64,000 nucleotides of DNA from DATBHW01 sp035307385 (GTDB taxonomy: Bacteria; Chloroflexota; Ktedonobacteria; Ktedonobacterales; DATBGS01): the NCBI GenBank assembly GCA_035307385.1, contig DATGID010000024.1, forward strand, positions 248,001-312,000, in the 5' to 3' direction. Below, in pieces: positions 1-9,569 of this stretch. The translations under genes were made by a program, and so were the position numbers. The notes under the pieces are model-generated. The model made no database searches and was not told where the DNA came from. It saw only the letters and a list, made by a program, of their open reading frames with translations. Each line of letters opens with the position of its first letter. Position 1 is the first letter of the stretch.

Positions 1-357
1 GTTGGCTATAGAGCCGCAGAAAATCCCGAGCAGGTGTCCGTGGGGGAAAGAAATTACCAAGCCACGCTTTGCTGCCCCAGACCGGGCCTCCGATGTAGAG
101 CATCTCAATACTCCTCCTGTCACGACCAACGTCTCTCGGAGGTGTCAGGCATGGTCAAAACTAACCACCAGTCCGCATCTCTCCCACTGTATCACCTCAG
201 CCAGTGGGGGGCAACTCACCCAGGCAGCCGGGCAGGCAAATCCATCATTGAGGCCATGAGCAGCATCTTGACGACTACGTTATGATAATAACGTTCTATA
301 ATACACTGTTCGGTAGTATAGGGGGTACAGTCCACAAGCCACTGAAAGGCAGCAGGG
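1..357. other. 5' window edge, non-coding leader of the first regulator
   Basis: I see no convincing gene here; the short open frames have no family resemblance and atypical composition. Near the right end there is an inverted repeat, ACGTTAT-GATA-ATAACGT (277-294), followed by a perfect -10-like TATAAT at 297-302, about 55 bases before the regulator ATG. I could not find a good -35 at 16-18 bases. The palindrome next to the -10 looks like an operator, possibly for autoregulation of the downstream LuxR protein (inference). Confidence 0.5.
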
Positions 358-3042
358 ATGCAGGATAATCTCCTAGCGTTTCCACACTCAGCCAGCAGGC
401 ATGGAGCGCATGTTCCCAGGTTTTTCCTACCCAATCCTCTCACGTCTCTTGTTGGTCGCACACAGGAAGTGATCGCTGTCTGCGCCATGCTCGCACGCCC
501 CGAGGTACGCCTGCTCACTCTGACGGGAACCGGCGGCGTCGGGAAAACACGGGTGGCAATTGCGGCAGCACACGAGTTGCAGGAGACATTTGCCGATGGC
601 GTCTGTTTTGTGCCTCTGGCGGCTATTCATGATGCGAACCAGGTAATCCCAGCAGTTGCCCAGGCCCTTGGGTTGCAATCCGGGAGCCGTCCAACCTTCG
701 AGGTCGTGCAAGCCTCGCTGCGAGACAGCCAGCTCTTGCTGGTCCTGGATAACGTCGAACAGGTCGTGCGGGCCGCCTCTGCCCTGACCAATCTGCTCAT
801 CGCCTGCAAAGGGGTGCGCATGCTTGTAACGAGTCGTGAATCGCTTCACGTCGATGGCGAACACGAGTTTCCGGTGCTCCCTTTGCCCCTCCCCGAAGAT
901 GCGCGAGCAGGTGTAGTGGAGCTTGAAGGCAACCCGGCAGTCGCCCTCTTTTTAGAGCGTATCCAGGCCATTCAGCCCGGTTTCCAGTTGACGAGGGCCA
1001 ACGCGCCTACTCTCGCCGAGATTTGTATCCATCTGGAAGGCCTCCCCCTGGCCCTGGAACTGGCGGCGGCGCGCAGCAAACTCTTCTCACCAGCAGCGCT
1101 GCTTGCTCGCATCTCTTCGCGCTTGCCGTTCCTGACCACTGGCGCGCGTTCCGCCCTGCCGCGTCATCAAACATTGCGCAGCACCATTGCCTGGAGTTAC
1201 GATCTGCTCTCCCCGGCAGAGCAAACCCTCTTCCGGCGGCTATGCGTCTTCATCGGCGGCTGGACGCTGTCGGCGGTCGCAGACATGTATACCGCGCTTG
1301 ATAAGGATGCCTCAGGCGTCGAGGATGGTCTCGCGGCGCTCCTGGATAAAAGCTTGATTCTCTCCAGTACGCAGGAAGAAGAGGAAGAAGCGCGCTTCCA
1401 GATGCTGGAAACCATCCGCGAGTTTGGCCTGGAATGCTTACAGGAATCTGAAGAGGAAGAACGGGTCAGGCTGGCGCACGCGCACTATTATCTGAACTGG
1501 ACCGAAACAAGCAGGAAGGCGTTATTTGGCAGCAGACAGGCCGTTTTGCTCCAGCGCTACATCCAAGAACAAGGCAACTGGCGGACAGCCATGCGCCTTG
1601 TACTCAAACGACAGGATATCGATGCGGCGCTGCGTCTGGCAAAGGGGCTGAGTGTCTTCTGGCTCATCTGGGGGTATAGCTTCGATCAGCTCTATCTCAT
1701 TGAGGGAAGGGACTTTCTGGAGCGTATCTTAAGCGCAAGCGAGGCGGAGGAAACGTCTCTGCGAGTCTGGGCACTTTCGATCTATGGAGGGATACTGGCC
1801 CAACTGCGTGATGTAGAACGCAGCTTTGACGCCTGCCACGCGGGCCTGGCTCTGGCTCGCAAGATTGGGGATGTTGAAGGCATCGTCACCAGCCTGTGGA
1901 TGCTCTTGCTTCCACTGCTCACCCAGGACGATTTCAAAACTGCGCGCGGTGCTGTGGAGGAGGCCGTTGCTCTCGCACAGACGCTTCAGGGCACCGCGAC
2001 AGATTGGAGCGGCAACTGGCTCCTGAGCTATTCGTTGCACCGGGCAGGCTACGTCGCCCTCTGGCAAGGCCGGTATACAGAGGCCCGGGAAGCCCTTACG
2101 GAAGCCATCGTCCTCTCTGCACAAGAAGGTGAGATGTTCTTTGCGCTGTGGTCTCGTCTGCTGCTCGGCGAGGCAGATGCTTTTGAAGGGCAGGATGACC
2201 AGGCCAGGGAGAAGTTGGAACAGGTCCTGGGATGGTATACCCAGTTGCAGCTTCGCACCCACGCAGCCGAAACCCTGGGCTTTCTCGGGATACTCGCATT
2301 GCGTCAAGGAGATTTGGCAGCAGCTTCCGCGAAATTCGCAGAGAGCTTGCACCTGCGCACCGAGGTAGGAGACCCCCAGGGGTGGGCCTGGGCGGAAATC
2401 TGGCAAGCCCGCGCCGAACTGGCTCAGCAGCGCCTTGCAGAAGCCCGTCGCTTGCTCTCCGCCGGACTGAGTCGAGCGATCCAGGCGCACAGTCGCTTGT
2501 ACACTGTGATGGGCCTGGAGGAACTAGCGAAGGTGGTTGCTGCACAAGGTGAGCAAGAATGGGCCGCCCAACTCTTTGGTGCAGCAGAAGCTTTACGCGA
2601 GACGATGGAGGCCCCGTTACCTCCCATCGAACGCCCAGACCACGAGCAGCGAATTGAGGCAGTACGCGCGGCGCTGGGAACAGACCGGTTTCGCGCGGCC
2701 TGGGAGCAGGGATGCCTCATGACACCCTGGGACGCCTTCACCGCCAGGCAAGAAGAGGGGCCGGGTGCTGTATTTCCCCTTCAGCCGGACACGGGGTCGT
2801 CCCCTTCTCCTTTAGGCATCGCCGGAAGCATGCAGCCTGGGTCGACAGCAGCGCGTCTGACCAAGCGCGAACTGGATGTGCTGCGTCTGCTGGTCCAGGG
2901 ATTGACCAATGCTCAGATTGCCGAGCAACTCGTCATTAGCCAGCTTACCGTCAACGCCCACGCGCGGGCCATCTATCGCAAGCTTGATGTTAGCTCTCGT
3001 ATGCAGGCAGCCCGATACGCTCAAGACCATCACCTGCTCTGA
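358..3042 (+). CDS. NB-ARC ATPase / TPR / LuxR-type transcriptional regulator
   Basis: An 894-residue regulator. The P-loop GTGGVGKTR lies near residue 60, followed by an AAA/NB-ARC-like ATPase with the Walker-B-like run LLLVLDNVEQ near residue 130 and the GLPLALELAAARSK motif typical of this family. The middle is a long TPR-like helical region. A LuxR-type HTH closes the protein (TKRELDVLRLLVQGLTNAQIAEQL, split here by its start at about residue 837). The architecture matches MalT-like / COG3903 STAND regulators, in which ligand and ATP binding drive oligomerisation on DNA. No ligand can be deduced. The ATG at 358 follows an AAGGCAGCAGGG purine-rich run and is the only good start before the conserved LTSLVGR segment. 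A truncated paralogue of the C-terminal half lies at 29461-30477. Confidence 0.88.
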   Translation: MQDNLLAFPHSASRHGAHVPRFFLPNPLTSLVGRTQEVIAVCAMLARPEVRLLTLTGTGGVGKTRVAIAAAHELQETFADGVCFVPLAAIHDANQVIPAVAQALGLQSGSRPTFEVVQASLRDSQLLLVLDNVEQVVRAASALTNLLIACKGVRMLVTSRESLHVDGEHEFPVLPLPLPEDARAGVVELEGNPAVALFLERIQAIQPGFQLTRANAPTLAEICIHLEGLPLALELAAARSKLFSPAALLARISSRLPFLTTGARSALPRHQTLRSTIAWSYDLLSPAEQTLFRRLCVFIGGWTLSAVADMYTALDKDASGVEDGLAALLDKSLILSSTQEEEEEARFQMLETIREFGLECLQESEEEERVRLAHAHYYLNWTETSRKALFGSRQAVLLQRYIQEQGNWRTAMRLVLKRQDIDAALRLAKGLSVFWLIWGYSFDQLYLIEGRDFLERILSASEAEETSLRVWALSIYGGILAQLRDVERSFDACHAGLALARKIGDVEGIVTSLWMLLLPLLTQDDFKTARGAVEEAVALAQTLQGTATDWSGNWLLSYSLHRAGYVALWQGRYTEAREALTEAIVLSAQEGEMFFALWSRLLLGEADAFEGQDDQAREKLEQVLGWYTQLQLRTHAAETLGFLGILALRQGDLAAASAKFAESLHLRTEVGDPQGWAWAEIWQARAELAQQRLAEARRLLSAGLSRAIQAHSRLYTVMGLEELAKVVAAQGEQEWAAQLFGAAEALRETMEAPLPPIERPDHEQRIEAVRAALGTDRFRAAWEQGCLMTPWDAFTARQEEGPGAVFPLQPDTGSSPSPLGIAGSMQPGSTAARLTKRELDVLRLLVQGLTNAQIAEQLVISQLTVNAHARAIYRKLDVSSRMQAARYAQDHHLL

Positions 3043-3606
3043 CCCCGCAGACCACGCGCGCGTTCCTCCTCTCTCATCCCTGGCCCTCCAATTCGCTCGT
3101 TTGCTCGGTACGAATGAGAACAGGTTTTCTAGTTCGTTCTGGGGAGACGACCGTTTTGGCTTCCGCCCAAAGAGCCTCTAAAAAATAGTTACTTTCAACG
3201 ATGCCATTCTGCCGGGCAAGAGTATACTTCTCCAGCAGCATAGGGTTGCTTTTGCTGTCACTCGCGGCGGACATAAATGATGGATTGTGGAGTGTGTGAA
3301 GGCATGGATCGGTATGAGAGCCGTTTTGCAGGGCATGGCGACAAGAGCAGCCCCTCAAGCCTGTTTGTCCCTCTGCCTGACTCAAACCTCCGATCAGGTA
3401 CTCTCCATCCATGCTATGCTCCGATGCTCAACAGACCGCGTTTATCCATGCCTTTGGGCGTTTGTGCCTGCGCGCACGTGGCAAATCATCGCCTCCTTTC
3501 ATCGAGCAACCCCTGTTCCCTGGTAGAAAGCAAGAGAGCAAATTGACGCAGCATGTTTGAGGTTGCCACAGGGAAGCACCTGTGGCATTGTGGAGAGGAG
3601 TTATGC
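3043..3606. other. Intergenic gap of about 560 bp
   Basis: There is no open frame with family resemblance or good codon use between the LuxR regulator and the TPR gene. No strong hairpin was noticed. The last bases contain the GGAGAGGAG ribosome-binding site (3592-3600) for the next gene. Confidence 0.5.
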
Positions 3607-4800
3607 ATGGCTCTTTCGAAAACGACCCTGGCCCAGCGCCCAGGTCCTTCGCCTCGTGTTCCCGGTCCTGCCGCGCAGAGAGCAGAACAGCAGATTCGCC
3701 ACCATCTCGCCCGGGTCGAACAGTTCATTCACCAGCAGCGCCCGGAAAAGGCGCTGGCGCTCTTGCAAGCCCCCGGCACACCCCCTTCAAGTTGGCCTTT
3801 GCTCTGGCATCCAGGCTGGTATCTGTTCGCCGGGTGGGCCATGCTCCAGCAAAATCAGCCCAAGTCGGCCAGAGCGGCCTTCACCCAAGGGCTGAAGGCG
3901 CTCCAGCGGTTGATGCGTCGCCCCAGCGCAGCCAGGCGACCATTTCTCGGCGAGTGGCGTGAATGGCTGCATCATTTTCTGGGAATGAGCTTTTGCCTCG
4001 ACGAGCAGCCCATTCAAGCGCTCTTCTATTACCGGCGCGGGCTGCGGGCCATCGGTGACGGCGTTGTACGTGACCCCAAACTGATGATGCTGATTCATAA
4101 GGGCATGGGTGAGGCTTACCTGACGCTGGGCCTTTATGCTGAAGCCATCGCTTTTTTTACTCAGGCTAAACACGATGGACAAGATGTGTGTACCCCCCAC
4201 GATCAAGGACTTATCGAGTGGGGGCTAGGGCGCGCATATAAGTTTCAAGGAAATCTCACCCAAGCCAGCAGCGCATTCTCCCAGGCACTTCATATTTTTG
4301 AACGCCTGGACGCCAAACCGCTGGTTGCGCAGCTTCAGTCGCTTTTGGGCCTGATGCAGATTTGGTCGCATCACCAGGATGAGGCCGAGGTGCTTCTGCG
4401 CCAGGCGCTTGGCACCGCCAGGCGCACAGGTGATCTCTTTGCGCACGCCATCGCATCAGGGAACGTGGCAGCGCTGTATCTGGCGCAGGGGAAGGTTGAA
4501 AGAGCACTGCACACCGCCCAGGAGACCCTTGCTCTCCTCCAGGAGACACACAACCAGGACATCATGGGGTACCTCTATCTGACCCTGGCGCGCATCTTTG
4601 AATCACAGAGCAATCTTGCTGCCACGGAAGAAGCGCTGACATCTGCGATTATGGCGTTTCAACAGACACAGCACTATGGTCTGCTCGTTCGTGCGCGCGA
4701 ACGCTATAGCACGTTCCTGGCAAAGCAGGGCCGCTTCCAAGAAGCATATGAACAGTTGCTCATGGCCCCCTATAAAACGGCTGCTTCGCTCTCAGCATAA
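3607..4800 (+). CDS. TPR-repeat protein
   Basis: A 397-residue all-helical protein with tandem TPR-like repeats across most of its length (for example the stretches around GEAYLTLGLYAEAIAFF, GRAYKFQGNLTQASSAF and ASGNVAALYLAQGKVERAL). It has no signal peptide, membrane helix or enzymatic domain. I place the start at ATG 3607, not the in-frame ATG at 3553, because a strong GGAGAGGAG sits 6 bases before it. TPR proteins of this kind usually serve as protein-protein scaffolds or as detached sensor parts of the larger regulators; which applies here cannot be seen. It follows the LuxR regulator on the same strand after a 560-base gap, so co-transcription is not evident. Confidence 0.75.
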   Translation: MALSKTTLAQRPGPSPRVPGPAAQRAEQQIRHHLARVEQFIHQQRPEKALALLQAPGTPPSSWPLLWHPGWYLFAGWAMLQQNQPKSARAAFTQGLKALQRLMRRPSAARRPFLGEWREWLHHFLGMSFCLDEQPIQALFYYRRGLRAIGDGVVRDPKLMMLIHKGMGEAYLTLGLYAEAIAFFTQAKHDGQDVCTPHDQGLIEWGLGRAYKFQGNLTQASSAFSQALHIFERLDAKPLVAQLQSLLGLMQIWSHHQDEAEVLLRQALGTARRTGDLFAHAIASGNVAALYLAQGKVERALHTAQETLALLQETHNQDIMGYLYLTLARIFESQSNLAATEEALTSAIMAFQQTQHYGLLVRARERYSTFLAKQGRFQEAYEQLLMAPYKTAASLSA

Positions 4801-4910
4801 GCGCTGCCTTGGACATAAAGTGCTCAGCGAAACCACTCAAGCCAGCGCAGACCTGCTAACCGGCAGAATCCGGCACTGGCTTGCATCCTCTTGCCTGGAA
4901 TGGGCGAGCT

Positions 4911-7697
4911 TCAGGAGAAGATGTCGATGCGGTCGGGATTGATGCCATTCCAGGTGGCATTACTATTCTCGTTGCCAGTCACACGTATCTTGAGGATATG
5001 CTGCCCTGGCCCCAGGATCGGACTCACATATAGCAAGGTGTTGCCAGCATTCGTTGGCGCATAAAAATCCAGCATGGTTTCCGGCCTGCCATCCAGCGAA
5101 ATGGCCGCGATTCCATGAGCCGGGCCAACGACCCCGTAAAACTCGATTTGCGTACCAGTGAACGAGATAGTCACATAATCATTGGCCGTATTATCCCAAC
5201 TGTTGCTTCCATTGTAGAACCCGTAGTTATTGCCGTCACAGTTGGCGCAGTGGCCCCAACCGCTGCCAACATAATTCAACTGGTTCAAGCCAGACCCCTG
5301 AACGCTGTCGTCAACGGTGGTAAGGCTGCCACTCAAGGGAATCAACTGGATGCCGCTGCACTTCGCGTTATCAACCGCCGTCACAAACTGAATGGTCACC
5401 GTGCCACTGCTGGTAGCGGTGGTGTTGAAGGTCTCCTCGATAGCCTTATCGGCTCCCACCCTGGCATAAATGTCGAAGTTGGTCAGCACCTGTGTCCCGT
5501 TAATCGAGACGTTGAAGACTCGTTTGCCTGCCGCAGTCCAATAGATTTCGGCAAACTGAAGCGCAACAGCGTATCTGCCGTTTGCCGTCAGCCCGCCAAT
5601 CGTATAGGTAAAGTTGCCATAGCGCTCCGTCTGATAGACGGCTTGCGGCGCAGGATTGCCCACCGCGCTGGTATCGATGGCAGCGGTCGTGGAAGCGGTC
5701 GTGCCGCCGCTGAAATCCTCATCAACGGCATAGCTGCCAGCCGCGCCGCCTCCACAGTTGATATTCACTCCCCACGAGCCGCTCTGTGGAATGATCTCGA
5801 TGCCATCCGCCAGAGCATTATCGACCACTGTACTGAACTGGATGGTGATCTGGCCGCTGCTGGTGGCTGGTGCAGTAAACTGCTCGGCAACGGCTTTGTC
5901 CTTGGCCCCAGCCGTGGCAAAAATGTCGAAGTTGGAAAGCACCTGGCTTCCGTTGATCGAAACATTGAACAGGCGCTGCCCCGCGCTCGACCAGTAGGTT
6001 TCGGCGAAATCCAGGCGCACGATATACGACGCGCCGGGGGATAATCCGGGAAAAACATAGCTAAAGTTGCCATAGCGCTGGCTTTGATAGACCGCCTGCG
6101 GGGCAGGATTGCTTACCCCGCTGGTGTTGATGCTATCTGTGACGGTAGACGTGTTACTCGTGCCGCCCACGTAGTAGTTATCTGCCTGGTAGTTTCCGCT
6201 CTCGGCCCCGCCAGCGCTAATCGCATAGCTGCCGTTCTGAATGGTGGTTGGCTGGGTGCCGCTCCACTTAAAGGTGACGGTTGCCCCGGCTGGCAGCGTG
6301 TAGGTGAAGCCCTGGTTGCCCCAGGACACCTGGAACGTGCTGCTGCTGGACCCATCGTTATGCGCGACCACCACCTTGGCCCCATCAGGGTTTTTAAAGG
6401 CCACGTCCGCCAAGCTTCCCAGGGTATTGGAGGCGATATGATACGCGCCTGGCGTCACAAATTCGCTGAATTGCCCCAACTGGTAGAAGTCATTGTTATA
6501 GGTCACGCTACCGTTCGATTCGTTGACCGTCACCACTCCATGACAATCAGCACAGCCGCCGGTATGTGGGCCAAGGTTGGGGTCAAGCGCGAGATTCCAG
6601 AGTTCGACCGTCTGCGCAAAATTTTGGACCGACCCCATCAACAGGTCGATGGTCGAGATGGGCGCTTCCGATGTTCCCGTCGAGCATTCCGTCTCATAGG
6701 CCCCTGACTTGGGATAGGAACTATGCACCGTCGTCATCGCCGAAGGGCTGCCCGCGTAGCAATGCCAGGCGATACCGCCCATATCGCTGTTGGTCGTGGC
6801 ATCGCCCAGCAGCGTATTGGCAAAGCTGGTGTCGTTCCAGTTGTGGTCATAGCCGAGAATCTTCGTGGACAGGCCAGCACTGGAAAGCGCGGGGCTGAGG
6901 TTGTTTTTGATGAAGTTGTCCTCACCGCTGGCCGCCCAGGACATACCCGGATAGGTGGAGGGCGCAAATTCCGGCTCATTTTGTGGGGTAATGGCGAAAA
7001 TGGGAACCCCCTGGGCCTGGTACGCCTGGATGAACTTGACAAAATATTGGGCCAGCGGCCCGTAATCGCTCGAGATCAGGGTTCCCGTTGTCCCGTTAGA
7101 CACGCCAAGCATGGACCCATTAGTCTTCATCCAGGCGGGCGGACTCCAGGGATTTGCCATAAACGTGAGACTGGGATTGAGCGCATGCGCCTGCTGTAAT
7201 ACGGGGATGATATACGCCAGGTCGTGATTGATTGAGAAGTTGGTAAGACTGGGATCGGTTTGGCCCGAGGGCAAATCATCGTACGAATATGGCCCATTGA
7301 GCGAAAAATCCGAGGCCCCCATGGGGATGCGCACAAAGCTCAGCCCGATACCCTGGGTCGGGCTGAAGAGGCGCTGCATCAGCGCAGTACGCTGGCTCGT
7401 GCTCATGTTGTCATAGATCAGCCAGGCGGAGGAATCAGTCACAGCAGCGCCAAAACCGGCCATTTGCTGCAATTCCTGATACTCATTGACCGTAATTGTT
7501 GATGCGTTTGGGGAGGGTGTGCCGAAGGCCAGATTCGCCTGTGGAGTAAGCTGATTACTGCCATCGCTGGTTGTCAGCCAGACCTGGACTGTTGGTCCCG
7601 CTGCCTGGACGCTGGTGGCCCCTGCCACGAAAAACGACACCAGCAGCACACAGCAGAGGGGAAGAAATAGCAGTTGTCGCCGGGAAAAAATGTTCAC
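4911..7697 (-). CDS. Secreted GH30-family glycoside hydrolase with two malectin-like modules
   Basis: A 928-residue exported glycosidase. The GTG start at 7697 has GGAGGT five bases upstream and begins a classic signal peptide (Arg-Arg, hydrophobic LLFLPLCCVLLVSFFVAG, then VQA-A). The open frame continues upstream, but without a good start. Residues of about 40-480 resemble GH30: the acid/base is probably Glu241 in the motif ITPQNEPEF and the nucleophile probably Glu337 in YETECSTG. Two tandem malectin/di-glucose-binding-like repeats follow (about 488-640 and 640-795; both contain VYQ-x-x-RYGNF and RxFNVSINGxQVL-x-NFDI). A C-terminal beta-rich module (about 800-928) may be another carbohydrate-binding domain. 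GH30 members act on beta-1,6-glucans, glucosylceramide or xylan; the substrate is not decided by sequence alone. It is a single gene divergent from the CAP protein. Confidence 0.85.
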   Translation of the reverse strand: MNIFSRRQLLFLPLCCVLLVSFFVAGATSVQAAGPTVQVWLTTSDGSNQLTPQANLAFGTPSPNASTITVNEYQELQQMAGFGAAVTDSSAWLIYDNMSTSQRTALMQRLFSPTQGIGLSFVRIPMGASDFSLNGPYSYDDLPSGQTDPSLTNFSINHDLAYIIPVLQQAHALNPSLTFMANPWSPPAWMKTNGSMLGVSNGTTGTLISSDYGPLAQYFVKFIQAYQAQGVPIFAITPQNEPEFAPSTYPGMSWAASGEDNFIKNNLSPALSSAGLSTKILGYDHNWNDTSFANTLLGDATTNSDMGGIAWHCYAGSPSAMTTVHSSYPKSGAYETECSTGTSEAPISTIDLLMGSVQNFAQTVELWNLALDPNLGPHTGGCADCHGVVTVNESNGSVTYNNDFYQLGQFSEFVTPGAYHIASNTLGSLADVAFKNPDGAKVVVAHNDGSSSSTFQVSWGNQGFTYTLPAGATVTFKWSGTQPTTIQNGSYAISAGGAESGNYQADNYYVGGTSNTSTVTDSINTSGVSNPAPQAVYQSQRYGNFSYVFPGLSPGASYIVRLDFAETYWSSAGQRLFNVSINGSQVLSNFDIFATAGAKDKAVAEQFTAPATSSGQITIQFSTVVDNALADGIEIIPQSGSWGVNINCGGGAAGSYAVDEDFSGGTTASTTAAIDTSAVGNPAPQAVYQTERYGNFTYTIGGLTANGRYAVALQFAEIYWTAAGKRVFNVSINGTQVLTNFDIYARVGADKAIEETFNTTATSSGTVTIQFVTAVDNAKCSGIQLIPLSGSLTTVDDSVQGSGLNQLNYVGSGWGHCANCDGNNYGFYNGSNSWDNTANDYVTISFTGTQIEFYGVVGPAHGIAAISLDGRPETMLDFYAPTNAGNTLLYVSPILGPGQHILKIRVTGNENSNATWNGINPDRIDIFS

Positions 7698-7898
7698 AGG
7701 AACCTCCTTGTTCTGAACTACGCCAACATCCCACTGCGCGAGAAGGAGGATAGGGTTTCCCAAGAAGAGTTCCTTCAGTATTCCACAACAGCACAGTACA
7801 TGCAAGGATAAGGTTAGGAGAGAAGTACTGCTCAGCCTGCCTCTCCCTCGGCAGCATGATATCCTTAGAGAGAGCTTGAATGAGAGGAGGAAGCAGCC

Positions 7899-8600
7899 GT
7901 GCCAGCAGCGCAACGTGTATGGCAATTTTTCGGGCAGGTCTGGCGGTTTGTTCTTCAGCGGCGCACCATCGTCTGGGTAACCAGCGGCATCATCGCAGCC
8001 GTCATAGCCTCTTGCACTCTCGGCGCGAGCCTTGGCGCGCGTTCTCTGCCTCCCGCAGCGACTCCCACACCACCCCCCTTTCAAACACTTGCCGGAGCAG
8101 CCTACCTGACGCCGACGCCGACCCCATCGCCCACCCCCGCGCCCGCACCGCATGGCAGCGGTTCATGCTCACCCGTCGCAGGCCACGAAGACACGGCTAT
8201 GGAAGCGTGGGAGTTGAATGCCGTCAATCAAGCACGCAAAGCAGCGGGCGTTGCCGCCCTCACGATTGATTCGCGCATTCATGGCGAAACGCTCGTCCAC
8301 AGCGAGGACATGACCTGCTATGGCTTCGGCCACTACGTCCCTCCGGGGACGACGCCCGCCTCGCGCATGGCTGCCGCTGGTGTCTCCTTTACCTGGCACG
8401 GCGAAAATATCGGTGAAGCAGGCGAGGGCACCGATTTGCAAAAAGTAGAGTGGCTCTTCAACGTTATGATAACCGAAAAGCCCCCCAATGATGGACACCG
8501 CCAGAACATCCTCAGCCCCAATTTCACGCGAACCGGCATCGGCATTTATGTCGAAAATGGCGACGGAAGCCTCTGGCTCACAGAAGATTTCGCTGGCTAG
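7899..8600 (+). CDS. Membrane-anchored CAP/SCP-domain protein (YkwD-like)
   Basis: A 233-residue protein starting at GTG 7899, with GAGGAGG eight bases upstream. It has an N-terminal membrane anchor (about residues 24-45, VWVTSGIIAAVIASCTLG), a Thr-Pro-rich linker (TPTPSPTPAPAP) and a CAP domain. The CAP landmarks are visible: LNAVNQARKAAGVAALTID, the HSEDM segment, SFTWHGENIG, then GHRQNILSPNFTRTGIGIY. Bacterial CAP proteins are extracytoplasmic and mostly of unknown activity; some act on the cell wall or bind lipids. It is transcribed away from the GH30 glycosidase across a 200-base shared upstream region, so co-regulation is possible but unproven. Confidence 0.85.
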   Translation: MPAAQRVWQFFGQVWRFVLQRRTIVWVTSGIIAAVIASCTLGASLGARSLPPAATPTPPPFQTLAGAAYLTPTPTPSPTPAPAPHGSGSCSPVAGHEDTAMEAWELNAVNQARKAAGVAALTIDSRIHGETLVHSEDMTCYGFGHYVPPGTTPASRMAAAGVSFTWHGENIGEAGEGTDLQKVEWLFNVMITEKPPNDGHRQNILSPNFTRTGIGIYVENGDGSLWLTEDFAG

Positions 8601-8835
8601 CAGCGTGCGTGTCTCCGTGGCAACACCTCCTCGCTCTCGCCGCTTGCTCTGTTATAACAGGCACAGCATGTGCTATGTATAAAGGCGCAGGATAGTAGGA
8701 TAGCCGGTCCATCCTTCGCTTGTTGCCGTCATCTGGTGATATACTATGTACGAACGTTTGAGGTATGTATCAGCGAACGACCAGATGGCAGCCTCAGCCG
8801 ATGATGGACTCTGCACGAGAAAGAGGTTTCTAGTT

Positions 8836-9456
8836 ATGGCGTTTGAACTCCCACCACTGCCTTACGACTACACCGCGCTCGAACCGTACATCGACGAGCA
8901 AACGATGCACCTCCACCACGACAAACACCATCAGACGTATGTCACGAATCTGAACAACGCATTGCAGGGCCAGAGCCAGTTTGAGAACCTAGCAGTCGAA
9001 GACCTCGTGCGCCGCATCAACGAGGTACCGGAAAATATCCGCACGGCGGTGCGCAACAACGGCGGCGGCCATGTCAACCACAGCATGTTCTGGCATATCA
9101 TGAAGCCCAATGGCGGCGGTGAGCCTTCCGGCGCGCTGGCCCAGGCAATCAGCGAGGCGTTTGGCTCATTTGACCAGTTCAAGGCAGCCTTCAACGATGC
9201 CGGAACAAAACGCTTCGGCTCTGGCTGGGCCTGGCTCATCCTCGATAGCAGCGGCAAGCTGCAAGTCACCTCCACTGCAAACCAGGATAGCCCTCTAATG
9301 GAAGGGCATTTCCCCGTCATGGGCAACGATGTCTGGGAACACGCCTATTATCTCAAATACCAGAACCGTCGCGCTGACTACCTGGCGGCCTGGTGGAATG
9401 TCGTCAACTGGGACGAGATTGCCAAACGCTACGAGCGCGGCAAGAGCGGGCGCTAA
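8836..9456 (+). CDS. sodA: Superoxide dismutase, manganese type
   Basis: A 206-residue cytoplasmic enzyme that dismutates superoxide to oxygen and hydrogen peroxide. The metal ligands are recognisable: His in MHLHHDKHHQTYV, His in NHSMFWHIM, and Asp/His in DVWEHAYYLKYQNRR. The segments GGGHVNHSMFW and PNGGGEPSGAL are of the manganese rather than iron type, although metal preference needs biochemistry. I use ATG 8836 (MAFELPPLPYDY), the usual family start, with AAGAGG upstream, rather than the 30-residue extension that the open frame allows. A strong hairpin terminator follows at 9508-9535. It stands alone, with no neighbour of related function. Confidence 0.95.
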   Translation: MAFELPPLPYDYTALEPYIDEQTMHLHHDKHHQTYVTNLNNALQGQSQFENLAVEDLVRRINEVPENIRTAVRNNGGGHVNHSMFWHIMKPNGGGEPSGALAQAISEAFGSFDQFKAAFNDAGTKRFGSGWAWLILDSSGKLQVTSTANQDSPLMEGHFPVMGNDVWEHAYYLKYQNRRADYLAAWWNVVNWDEIAKRYERGKSGR

Positions 9457-9507
9457 GCGGCGTCTCGTTTTTCGCCCCATTGCAGCAGTCAGACCTATTT
9501 TAAACAG

Positions 9508-9535
9508 ACACCCCCTCAGTGCGCTGAGGGGGTGT
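9508..9535. terminator. Bidirectional intrinsic terminator between sodA and the tadE genes
   Basis: A perfect 12-bp stem (ACACCCCCTCAG / CTGAGGGGGTGT) with a TGCG loop. TTT follows on the plus strand, and a T-rich run (read on the minus strand as TCTGTTTAAAAT) follows on the other side. It lies between convergent genes, so it probably stops transcription from both. Confidence 0.85.
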
Positions 9536-9569
9536 TTACGCAGGGCAGACTCTTCCCAGGCGCGACAGG

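Noticed and set aside
2..285. Open frames at the left edge of the window (85 and 83 codons)
   Set aside because: No family resemblance, no ribosome-binding site and unnatural composition; the region is better read as the regulator's leader.
5115..7199. Long plus-strand open frames opposite the GH30 gene (309, 207 and 158 codons)
   Set aside because: They are antisense shadows of a well-supported glycosidase gene; the translated sequences match no family.
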